From contig CANHBY010000084.1 of the NCBI GenBank assembly GCA_947458895.1, positions 1-6,414 of the forward strand: a DNA stretch of 6,414 nt, written 5' to 3'. The stretch is from Burkholderiales bacterium (GTDB taxonomy: Bacteria; Pseudomonadota; Gammaproteobacteria; Burkholderiales; Burkholderiaceae_C). Under the pieces are notes generated by a model that worked only from the letters and a program-made list of their open reading frames with translations, did no database searches and was not told where the DNA came from. A program made the position numbers and the translations under genes. Each line of letters begins with the position of its first letter. Position 1 is the stretch's first letter. This document shows, one piece after another, positions 1 through 6,274 of the stretch.

Positions 1-1523
1 AGTTGAATTCCAAGCAACTGCGTGCGCTGGCGGTGATCGCCAAGGAATTTGATCGTGGTTACGGCCATTTCACCACGCGCCAAAACCTTCAGTACAACTG
101 GATCCCGCTGACGCGCAGTGCCGATGTGATGGATGCCCTGGCCGATGTGCAAATGCATGGCATTCAAACCAGCGGCAACTGCATCCGCAACATCACCAGC
201 GATTGCTTTGCCGGCATTGCCGCCGATGAAATCGTAGACCCCAGACCTTACTGCGAAATTCTGCGTCAATGGAGCACGCTGCACCCTGAGTTCGCGTTCT
301 TGCCGCGCAAGTTCAAGATTGCCGTGAGTGGCGCCCAGGAAGACCGTGCTGCCATTGGCTGGCACGACATCGGGCTGCAACTGCTGAAGAACGAGGCCGG
401 AGAAGTGGGCTTCAAGGTCTTGGTGGGGGGCGGCATGGGCCGCACGCCGGTGATCGGCTCCGTGATCCGCGAGTTCCTGCCTTGGAACCAGATCTTGGTG
501 TTCATTGAAGCCATTGTGCGTGTCTATAACCGCTTCGGCCGGCGCGACAACATCTACAAGGCTCGCATCAAAATCTTGGTGAAGGCCGAAGGGCAGCGCT
601 TTATCGACGAGGTCGAGCAAGAGTTCAAGCAGATCCTGGAACACGACCAGGACGGCTCAGCCCACCTGATTCCGCAAGCTGAGTTGGAGCGCATGAAGGC
701 CTGCTTCCAGTTGCCAGCCGGCATCGAGTATGGTGATGCGGCCGCATCGGCCAGCGTTCCAGTGCCTGCCGATGCACCGTTGGCCTACATGCGTTGGCTG
801 GAGCGCAATGTCCATGCACATCAGCGTCCTGGTTACCGTGCAGTGACCTTGTCCCTCAAGCGTGCAGGGCAAGCCCCAGGTGACGCCACCGACGAGCAAA
901 TGACACAAGCAGCTGACTTGGCTGAGCGTTTCAGCCTGGGCGAGCTGCGGGTGTCACACGATCAAAACCTGGTGTTGCCCTGGGTGCGCGTGAGTGATCT
1001 GCACACCGTGTGGGCAGCCGCACGCGACGCCAGCTTCGCCACGCCCAACATTGGCCACCTCACCGACATGATCGCTTGCCCAGGCGGCGATTTTTGCGCG
1101 CTGGCAAATGCGCGCTCCATCCCCATCGCTGAGGCCATCACAGAGCGCTTCGATGACCTTGATGAGCTGCTCGACATCGGTGACATCGACCTGCACATCA
1201 GTGGTTGCATCAACTCCTGCGGCCACCACCACAGCGGCCACATTGGCATTTTGGGTGTCGACAAGGATGGCGCTGAGTGGTACCAAATTACCTTGGCAGG
1301 CTCCGATGGCTCCACCCAAAGTGGGCCGGCCACACCGGGCAAGGTCATTGGCCCCTCCTTTGCGGCCGATGAAGTGCCCGATGTGATCGAGGCCGTCATT
1401 CACACCTACCGCGGCCAGAGAGCGGCCAACGAGAAATTCATCGACACCGTGAAGCGCGTGGGCCTGGACCCCTTCAAGTCAGCCGCCAATGCGGCTCGTC
1501 GCAGCACGGCCAAGTCGGCCTGA
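1..1523 (+). CDS. cysI: Sulfite reductase hemoprotein, siroheme/[4Fe-4S] (5'-truncated by window edge)
   Basis: Catalyses the six-electron reduction of sulfite to sulfide in the cytoplasm, the last step before cysteine synthesis. The frame is open from the window edge; 506 residues are readable against about 570 in E. coli CysI, so roughly 60 N-terminal residues lie upstream and the TTG at 3 is not taken as the start. In the numbering counted from base 3, the siroheme-face motif FTTRQNLQYNW is at 23-33 and PRKFK at 101-105 (its two lysines match the substrate-binding Lys215/Lys217 of E. coli). The four cluster cysteines are C359 and C365 (CX5C) and C402 and C406 (CX3C), the last being the expected siroheme bridge. 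The RQN-QY-W pattern and the HHH after C406 recall ferredoxin-type enzymes more than E. coli CysI. Because the families are close, nitrite reductase activity cannot be excluded, but the neighbours strongly favour sulfite. Confidence 0.95.
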   Translation, partial: LNSKQLRALAVIAKEFDRGYGHFTTRQNLQYNWIPLTRSADVMDALADVQMHGIQTSGNCIRNITSDCFAGIAADEIVDPRPYCEILRQWSTLHPEFAFLPRKFKIAVSGAQEDRAAIGWHDIGLQLLKNEAGEVGFKVLVGGGMGRTPVIGSVIREFLPWNQILVFIEAIVRVYNRFGRRDNIYKARIKILVKAEGQRFIDEVEQEFKQILEHDQDGSAHLIPQAELERMKACFQLPAGIEYGDAAASASVPVPADAPLAYMRWLERNVHAHQRPGYRAVTLSLKRAGQAPGDATDEQMTQAADLAERFSLGELRVSHDQNLVLPWVRVSDLHTVWAAARDASFATPNIGHLTDMIACPGGDFCALANARSIPIAEAITERFDDLDELLDIGDIDLHISGCINSCGHHHSGHIGILGVDKDGAEWYQITLAGSDGSTQSGPATPGKVIGPSFAADEVPDVIEAVIHTYRGQRAANEKFIDTVKRVGLDPFKSAANAARRSTAKSA

Positions 1524-1540
1524 ACCTGAGCGCATCCCAC

Positions 1541-2032
1541 ATGAAGTTCATCACCCGTCAAAACGACCCCTGGCATACCGAGTCGGGCGAAGATGGCCCC
1601 ATCGTCAAGCTGACCCCACACCCTCACAGCCTGCTGAGCCTGGCGCAGTGGCACGCGATTCGCAGCCACTGGCCTGTAAACATGCCCGTGGCTGTGTCCA
1701 TCAACAATGATGTCGATGTGAACGATATCGTGGCCGATCTACCCCGCCTTAGCATGGTGGCACTGCACTTCCCGAAATGGGTGGATGGCCGTGCCTACAC
1801 CCAGGCCCGCCTGCTGCGCTCACGCCATCGCTACAGCGGTGAAATTCGCGCCACGGGCGAGGTGCTGGTCGACATGATGCCGCTGCTTCAACGCACAGGC
1901 ATTGATGCCGTGGTGCTGCGTGGCGACCAAAAACAAGCCAGTGCCGAGCGCGCCCTTTCGTTCTTCGCAGAGGGCCACTACCAAGGCGATACGCACGACA
2001 ACCACCCCTTGTTTGCACGCCAAGCCTCATGA
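1541..2032 (+). CDS. DUF934 family protein, CysI-associated, function unknown
   Basis: A 163-residue soluble protein with no signal peptide or membrane segment. I recognise it as a DUF934 protein, a family regularly found next to cysI in Proteobacteria and sometimes annotated as an oxidoreductase without direct proof. The family-like core is FPKWVDGRAYTQARLLR at 77-93 followed by YSGEIRATGEVLVDMM at 98-113. There are no cysteines, so it cannot hold a cysteine-bound iron-sulfur cluster, and I see no nucleotide-binding glycine motif. It starts 17 bases after the cysI stop with only a weak GAG at 1528-1530 ahead of the ATG. Its stop overlaps the cysH start by four bases. Position between cysI and cysH suggests a helper role in sulfite or APS reduction, for example assembly, stability or electron delivery; this is inference. 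Confidence 0.87.
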   Translation: MKFITRQNDPWHTESGEDGPIVKLTPHPHSLLSLAQWHAIRSHWPVNMPVAVSINNDVDVNDIVADLPRLSMVALHFPKWVDGRAYTQARLLRSRHRYSGEIRATGEVLVDMMPLLQRTGIDAVVLRGDQKQASAERALSFFAEGHYQGDTHDNHPLFARQAS

Positions 2033-2772
2033 GTGCCATCGCCCTTTATGCCCGCGCTACCGCAGGCTTCGAGCAGCGCGTGGAAAGTGCGCTGTCGGTC
2101 TTGCGCAATGCCGCCAGTGCGCACCCAAGCCAAGCAGTGCAGTCGACCAGCCTGGGCGCAGAAGACATGGTCATCACCGACCTGATCGCGCGCAACGAGT
2201 TGCCCCTGCCCCTGGCCACGCTCAACACCGGCATGCTGCACGAACAAACCGTGGCCCTGATCAACCGCATCCAGGCCCGCTACCACCTGAGCATGGAGGT
2301 CTACCATCCTGTGGCTGAGTCGGTGGTGCAGTTTGTCGCCAAGCATGGCGAAAAAGCGATGTATGAAAGCATGGAGCTGCGCAAAGCCTGCTGCAATCTG
2401 CGCAAAATGGAGCCCTTGGCTCGCATGATGGCCGGCCGCAAAGCCTGGGTGACGGGCCTGCGCCGCGAGCAGTCCTCGAACCGCGGCGTGGTGCCATTCC
2501 AGGAAACCGATGCCGAAGGCCGGACCAAATACAACCCCCTGTCCGACTGGACCTGGGCCGATGTGTGGCACTACATCGACCTGTACAAGGTTCCTTACAA
2601 CCCCCTGCATGACGAATTCATGCCCAGCATTGGCTGCCAGCCTTGCACACGCGCCATCGGCGTGGGCGAGGACTTCCGCGCAGGCCGATGGTGGTGGGAA
2701 GATGAAAAAGCCAAAGAGTGCGGCTTGCACGCCACCCAAGCTGCTGTATCCCTGATTGGAGAGCGCCCATGA
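2029..2772 (+). CDS. cysH: Adenylyl-sulfate (APS) reductase, thioredoxin-dependent, [4Fe-4S] type
   Basis: Reduces adenosine 5'-phosphosulfate to sulfite and AMP using thioredoxin or glutaredoxin. The 247-residue protein has the PAPS/APS reductase fold: a PP-loop-like STSLGAED at 39-46, LNTGMLH at 65-71 and GLRREQS at 143-149. The cysteine pairs C121-C122 and C203-X2-C206 are the ligands that distinguish [4Fe-4S] APS reductases from the cluster-free PAPS reductase of E. coli. The catalytic cysteine is C231 in the C-terminal ECGLH. The absence of cysC or a CysNC fusion in the window agrees with APS as substrate. The ATG overlaps the DUF934 stop (ATGA, 2029-2032), and no good ribosome binding site precedes it, so translation is probably coupled. 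The product is often labelled simply as phosphoadenosine phosphosulfate reductase; the cysteines argue for APS. Confidence 0.95.
   Translation: MSAIALYARATAGFEQRVESALSVLRNAASAHPSQAVQSTSLGAEDMVITDLIARNELPLPLATLNTGMLHEQTVALINRIQARYHLSMEVYHPVAESVVQFVAKHGEKAMYESMELRKACCNLRKMEPLARMMAGRKAWVTGLRREQSSNRGVVPFQETDAEGRTKYNPLSDWTWADVWHYIDLYKVPYNPLHDEFMPSIGCQPCTRAIGVGEDFRAGRWWWEDEKAKECGLHATQAAVSLIGERP
2758..2763 (+). promoter_or_regulatory. Ribosome binding site of cysD
   Basis: GGAGAG lies five bases before the ATG at 2769, inside the last codons of cysH. It decides the cysD start: the open frame extends back to a GTG at 2718, but that region has no such site and reads as out-of-frame cysH sequence. Confidence 0.7.
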
Positions 2773-3728
2773 ACGCCGCCTTGACCCTGGAGCAACTGCT
2801 CCCCGAACTCGACCACACCCACCTCGACTGGCTCGAAGAAGAAGCCATCTTCATCCTGCGTGAAACCATCGCGGCCTTTGAGCGTCCTGCGCTGCTTTTC
2901 TCGGGCGGCAAAGACTCCTGCGTTGTGTTGCGCCTGGCCGAGAAGGCCTTCAAAACCAAGACTGGCCCAGGCCAGTACAAGGGCCGTCTGCCCTTCCCGC
3001 TGCTGCACGTAGACACCGGACACAACTTCCCCGAGGTCATTGAATTCCGTGACCAGCGCGTGGCCGAGATGGGCGAGCGGCTGGTGGTGGGCCACCTCGA
3101 AGACTCCATGAAGCGTGGCACGGTTCGCCTGAGCCACCCCCTCGAGTCGCGCAACGGCCACCAAACCGTGGCCCTGCTCGAAGCCATCGAAGAACACCGC
3201 TTTGATGTGCTCATGGGCGGCGCCCGGCGCGACGAAGAAAAGGCGCGTGCCAAAGAGCGCATCTTCAGCCACCGCGACAGCTTCGGCCAGTGGCAACCCA
3301 AGGAACAACGCCCTGAGCTCTGGACGCTGTTCAACACCCGCATCAAGCCCGGCGAGCACATGCGCGCCTTCCCCATCAGCAACTGGACTGAGTTGGATGT
3401 GTGGCTCTACATCGCACGCGAGAACATTCCGCTGCCAAGCCTCTACTACACCCACGCACGCCAAGTCATTCGCCGCAAGGGCCTGCTGGTGCCGCTGACT
3501 GATGTCACCCCCGCGCAAGCCGGTGAAACCATCGAAACCGCACAGGTTCGCTTCCGCACGGTGGGTGATATGACCTGCACCTGCCCTGTGGAGAGTGACG
3601 CAATCAACGCCACCGACATCGTGGCCGAGACCCTGAAGGTCACGGTGAGCGAACGTGGTGCCACCCGCATGGACGACCGCACTTCAGACGCCTCCATGGA
3701 GCGCCGCAAGAAGGAAGGCTACTTCTGA
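2769..3728 (+). CDS. cysD: Sulfate adenylyltransferase small subunit (ATP sulfurylase, PP-loop subunit)
   Basis: Catalytic subunit of ATP sulfurylase: with the GTPase CysN it forms APS and pyrophosphate from sulfate and ATP in the cytoplasm. The product has 319 residues against about 300 in E. coli. Visible motifs are the PP-loop SGGKDS at 45-50, VDTGHNFPE at 81-89, GGARRDEEKARAKER at 150-164, RTVGDMTCTCPV at 263-274, and the conserved tail GATRMDDRTSDASMERRKKEGYF-type end at 297-319. The ATG at 2769 overlaps the cysH stop (ATGA) and has a GGAGAG ribosome binding site, so it is preferred over the in-frame GTG 51 bases upstream. The cysN gene follows after 55 bases. The cysteines in the DMTCTCPV segment replace the sequence seen there in enteric CysD; I believe this is normal for the betaproteobacterial form. 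Confidence 0.97.
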   Translation: MNAALTLEQLLPELDHTHLDWLEEEAIFILRETIAAFERPALLFSGGKDSCVVLRLAEKAFKTKTGPGQYKGRLPFPLLHVDTGHNFPEVIEFRDQRVAEMGERLVVGHLEDSMKRGTVRLSHPLESRNGHQTVALLEAIEEHRFDVLMGGARRDEEKARAKERIFSHRDSFGQWQPKEQRPELWTLFNTRIKPGEHMRAFPISNWTELDVWLYIARENIPLPSLYYTHARQVIRRKGLLVPLTDVTPAQAGETIETAQVRFRTVGDMTCTCPVESDAINATDIVAETLKVTVSERGATRMDDRTSDASMERRKKEGYF

Positions 3729-3773
3729 GCCGGCTTCCGATCAGCACCGCCCGATCTGCAACCCTTTTGAGAA

Positions 3774-3777
3774 TGAG
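3774..3777 (+). promoter_or_regulatory. Ribosome binding site of cysN
   Basis: TGAG, within the purine-rich GAGAATGAG, sits six T residues before the GTG at 3784. It supports that GTG as the cysN start. It is a modest match, and the nearby ATG at 3773 is in another frame. Confidence 0.45.
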
Positions 3778-3783
3778 TTTTTT

Positions 3784-5067
3784 GTGAACGCGCCCCAACC
3801 CCTCAAAGACCATCGCGCTCTGCGCTTCCTGACCGCGGGCTCCGTGGACGACGGCAAAAGCACCCTGATCGGTCGCTTGCTGTTCGACAGCCGTGCCATC
3901 TTGGCCGACCAGCTCGACACCCTCGAAAAGCGGGCCGCTGGTGCCCCCATCGATCTGTCGCTGTTGACCGATGGCCTGGAAGCCGAGCGTGAGCAAGGCA
4001 TCACCATCGATGTGGCTTATCGCTATTTCGCCACCAAGCAGCGCAAGTTCATCATCGCTGATGCCCCTGGGCATGAGCAGTACACGCGCAACATGGTGAC
4101 GGCGGCGGCTGGCAGCGATGCCGCTGTGGTGCTGGTCGACATCACCAAACTTGACACCTCCGCCCAGCCCGTGGCCCTGCTGCCGCAAACTCGGCGCCAC
4201 GCTCTGTTGGCTCACTTGCTGCGCGTGCCCAGTATTGTGTTCGCCGTCAACAAGCTCGATGCCCTGAGCGAGCCAGGCCCAGCATTTGAGGCTGTGAGCC
4301 AAGCCCTGCGCGCATTCGCCAGCCAGGCGGGCATCGAAGTGGCCGGCATCATCCCGGTATCGGCACTGCGCGGAGACAACGTCACCCAACCCCTCGACGC
4401 CAGCTGGTACCAAGGTCCCTCGCTGCTGCAACTGCTGGAGGCGCTGCCGGCCAGCCAAGAGCGTACCGATGGCGACTTGTTGATTCCCGTGCAATATGTG
4501 GCGCGTGAAGGTGAGGGCACGGGCAACCAGCCGCGCACGCTGTGGGGCCGCATTGCCCACGGGCAGGTCAAGGCGGGTGACGCCATTCAGCTCTTCCCCA
4601 GTGGCGAAAAAGCCGTGGTGGCCGAGGTTCGCCTGGCCGGTGAAGCGGTGAGCAGCGCCAAAGCCGGTCAATCGGCCGGTGTGGTCCTCGACCGCCAGAT
4701 CGATGTGTCTCGTGGTGACTGGATCGCCTCGCCCAACACCATCCAGGAATCGCGGCAATTCACAGCCACACTGGCTTGGCTCGACACCGAGCCTGCCGTC
4801 GTGGGCCGCAAATACTGGGTGCGCCATGGCAATCGCTGGGTGCAAGGGCGCATCAGCCAAATCGACAGCCGCCTCGACATCCACACCCTGCAAACCACCC
4901 AAGCTTCTGAGCTGGCCGCCAACGAAATCGGCCAGGTCCAGATCGAAACCCAGCAGGCCCTGCCGGTTGAGCCCTACACAGTCAACCGCGTGGGCGGCTC
5001 GCTGATCATTGTCGACCCGACCAGCAACCGCACCAGCGGCGCGCTGCTCGTGAAGACTGCAGCCTAA
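3784..5067 (+). CDS. cysN: Sulfate adenylyltransferase large subunit (ATP sulfurylase GTPase)
   Basis: Regulatory GTPase subunit of ATP sulfurylase; GTP hydrolysis drives APS formation by CysD. From the GTG at 3784 the protein has 427 residues, shorter than the 475 of E. coli CysN but with every GTPase motif: P-loop GSVDDGKS at 19-26, switch region EREQGITID at 68-76, DAPGH at 93-97, NKLD at 156-159 and SAL at 193-195. The EF-Tu-like beta-barrel domains follow and end in a typical VNRVGGSLIIVD segment. Before QTRRH (135-139) there is a short extra stretch (about 120-134) compared with E. coli, probably a betaproteobacterial trait. There is no CysC kinase domain at the C terminus. The frame is open back to a GTG at 3655 inside cysD, but that part does not look like CysN, and the GTG at 3784 has a ribosome binding site. 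cobA follows after 13 bases. Confidence 0.95.
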   Translation: MNAPQPLKDHRALRFLTAGSVDDGKSTLIGRLLFDSRAILADQLDTLEKRAAGAPIDLSLLTDGLEAEREQGITIDVAYRYFATKQRKFIIADAPGHEQYTRNMVTAAAGSDAAVVLVDITKLDTSAQPVALLPQTRRHALLAHLLRVPSIVFAVNKLDALSEPGPAFEAVSQALRAFASQAGIEVAGIIPVSALRGDNVTQPLDASWYQGPSLLQLLEALPASQERTDGDLLIPVQYVAREGEGTGNQPRTLWGRIAHGQVKAGDAIQLFPSGEKAVVAEVRLAGEAVSSAKAGQSAGVVLDRQIDVSRGDWIASPNTIQESRQFTATLAWLDTEPAVVGRKYWVRHGNRWVQGRISQIDSRLDIHTLQTTQASELAANEIGQVQIETQQALPVEPYTVNRVGGSLIIVDPTSNRTSGALLVKTAA

Positions 5068-5080
5068 GGCTCACGCCACC

Positions 5081-5869
5081 ATGGGTCGAGTGATCTTTAT
5101 CGGCGCAGGCCCTGGAGCGGCTGACCTGATCACCGTGCGGGGCGCGCAGCGCCTGGCACAAGCTGAGGTCGTGCTCTTCGACGCCCTCACCGACCCCGGC
5201 TTGCAGGCCATGGCACCCAACGCCCGCTGGGTTCATGTCGGCAAGCGCGGCTTTTGCGACAGCATGGCGCAAACCGCCATCAATGCACTGTTGGTTCGTC
5301 ATGCCCAGGAATCTGCCGTGGTGGTGCGCCTCAAGGGTGGCGACCCGAGCGTCTTTGGTCGGCTCGAAGAAGAACTCATCGCCTTGCAATCTGCGGGCAT
5401 TGAATGCGAAGTCGTGCCGGGTGTCACCGCCGCCATCGCCGCCGCAGCAGCCACGCAGCGTCCCCTGACCCGCCGTGGCCAAGGCCGCAGCGTCAGCCTC
5501 ACCACGGCCATGACGCGTGAAGGCGATTTACATGCCTCGCGCACAGCCGACACCGAAGTGTTCTACATGGCAGGCCGCCAATTGGCTGCCTTGTCTCGCC
5601 ATCTGATCAAGGCAGGCTGGCCCAGCGACACGCCGGTGAGCGTGGTCTCGCGCGCAGGTTGCCCTGATCAACTTCACAGCGACCATCAGGTGCTCGACCT
5701 GGCGCAGGCCAGCATGCTGCACGCCGGCAGGCCCACGGTGGTCACGGTCGGCGCGGGTGCCCGCTCGCTGGGTGATCACACCCCAGGCGCGGCGAATCCA
5801 TGCGCCTTTCCCACCAGCCTTGAAGACCCGCTGTCCTGCTTGCAGGCAGCCCCTCACCAATCCCCTTAA
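5081..5869 (+). CDS. cobA: Uroporphyrinogen-III C-methyltransferase (SUMT), stand-alone
   Basis: Transfers two methyl groups from S-adenosylmethionine to uroporphyrinogen III, giving precorrin-2, the precursor of siroheme (and of cobalamin where made). The 262-residue protein has the SUMT motifs: GAGPGAADL at 8-16, VRLKGGDPSVFGR at 82-94, VVPGVTAA at 111-118 and FYMAGR at 161-166. It lacks the N-terminal dehydrogenase/ferrochelatase domain of enteric CysG, so those steps need another gene outside this window. Its place after cysN fits supply of siroheme to CysI. The ATG is 13 bases after the cysN stop; AAGG at 5066-5069, overlapping that stop, is a possible but rather distant ribosome binding site. 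The last 35 or so residues, rich in Pro and Ala, extend past the methyltransferase core and look unstructured. The name cysG is also used for such genes. Confidence 0.94.
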   Translation: MGRVIFIGAGPGAADLITVRGAQRLAQAEVVLFDALTDPGLQAMAPNARWVHVGKRGFCDSMAQTAINALLVRHAQESAVVVRLKGGDPSVFGRLEEELIALQSAGIECEVVPGVTAAIAAAAATQRPLTRRGQGRSVSLTTAMTREGDLHASRTADTEVFYMAGRQLAALSRHLIKAGWPSDTPVSVVSRAGCPDQLHSDHQVLDLAQASMLHAGRPTVVTVGAGARSLGDHTPGAANPCAFPTSLEDPLSCLQAAPHQSP

Positions 5870-5872
5870 AAT
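5867..5872 (+). promoter_or_regulatory. Possible -10 promoter element ahead of fdxA
   Basis: TAAAAT overlaps the cobA stop codon and lies 35 bases before the fdxA ATG. It resembles a sigma-70 -10 box. The best -35-like hexamer, TTGCAG at 5840-5845, is 21 bases away, which is too far for a standard promoter, so the call is weak. If real, it would let the ferredoxin gene be expressed apart from the sulfate genes. Confidence 0.3.
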
Positions 5873-5907
5873 CAGCGGTTTGACGCCGCCAACCCACGAG
5901 TTTTGCC

Positions 5908-6240
5908 ATGACCCACGTTGTCACTGAAGCCTGCATCCAATGCAAATACACCGACTGTGTCGACGTGTGCCCGGTAGATTGTTTCCGCGAAGGCCCGAAC
6001 TTCCTGACCATCGACCCCGATGAGTGCATCGATTGCGCCGTGTGTATTCCTGAGTGCCCCGTGAATGCCATCATGCCCGAGGAAGACGTGCCAGGTGACC
6101 AGCAACACATGATCAAGCTCAATGCCGAGCTGGCCAAGAGTGGCTGGCCCGCCATCACCAAGCGCAAAGCCTCCCTGCCAGAGGCTGATGCGTGGAAAGA
6201 CAAAACTGGCAAGCTGGTTCATCTGATCCGCAAAGCCTGA
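5908..6240 (+). CDS. fdxA: Seven-iron ferredoxin ([3Fe-4S][4Fe-4S]), FdxA type
   Basis: Small cytoplasmic electron carrier of 110 residues, close to Azotobacter vinelandii ferredoxin I in pattern and length. By that comparison, C9, C17 and C50 bind the [3Fe-4S] cluster, and C21, C40, C43 and C46 bind the [4Fe-4S] cluster. C12 and the free cysteine next to the cluster, C25, are also kept. The two cluster motifs occupy residues 9-50 and the C-terminal half is the helix-rich extension of the FdxA family. The ATG at 5908 has GAG seven bases upstream. The gene follows cobA by 38 bases and precedes a ferredoxin reductase-like gene by 34. The neighbours make it a candidate electron donor to CysI, but FdxA proteins serve many partners, so this is only inferred. 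Confidence 0.95.
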   Translation: MTHVVTEACIQCKYTDCVDVCPVDCFREGPNFLTIDPDECIDCAVCIPECPVNAIMPEEDVPGDQQHMIKLNAELAKSGWPAITKRKASLPEADAWKDKTGKLVHLIRKA

Positions 6241-6274
6241 CCCAACCGCCTGCGCCCACTGCTGCGCAGCTACC

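Noticed and set aside
1978..2739. Minus-strand open frame of 253 codons opposite cysH
   Set aside because: It mirrors cysH almost exactly and reads as low-complexity Ala/Gly/His-rich sequence typical of antisense frames.
2718..2768. Upstream in-frame extension of cysD from a GTG
   Set aside because: The 17 added residues are out-of-frame cysH sequence, and the ATG at 2769 has a good ribosome binding site and an ATGA overlap.
2595..3518. Minus-strand open frame of 307 codons opposite cysH and cysD
   Set aside because: It crosses the junction of two firmly identified genes on the other strand and has no family-like motifs.
3655..3783. Upstream in-frame extension of cysN from a GTG inside cysD
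   Set aside because: The 43 added residues overlap the conserved CysD C terminus in another frame and do not resemble a CysN N terminus.
3640..4902. Long minus-strand open frame of 420 codons opposite cysN
   Set aside because: It is antisense to a well-supported cysN with all GTPase motifs. Long antisense frames are common in GC-rich genes, and its translation shows no recognisable domain.
4900..5067. Possible fusion of CysN to an APS kinase (CysNC)
   Set aside because: The protein ends right after the last beta-barrel segment, with a TAA at 5065-5067 and no kinase P-loop downstream.
5880..5885. TTGACG as a -35 box ahead of fdxA
   Set aside because: A -10 box at normal spacing would fall at about 5903-5908, where the sequence TTGCCA does not match and abuts the start codon.
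6250..6269. Inverted repeat CTGCGC/GCGCAG (and the 10-base palindrome at 6261-6270) between fdxA and the reductase gene, considered as a terminator
   Set aside because: The stem is only six base pairs and no T-run follows; the reductase start codon comes six bases later. It is more likely chance in GC-rich DNA.
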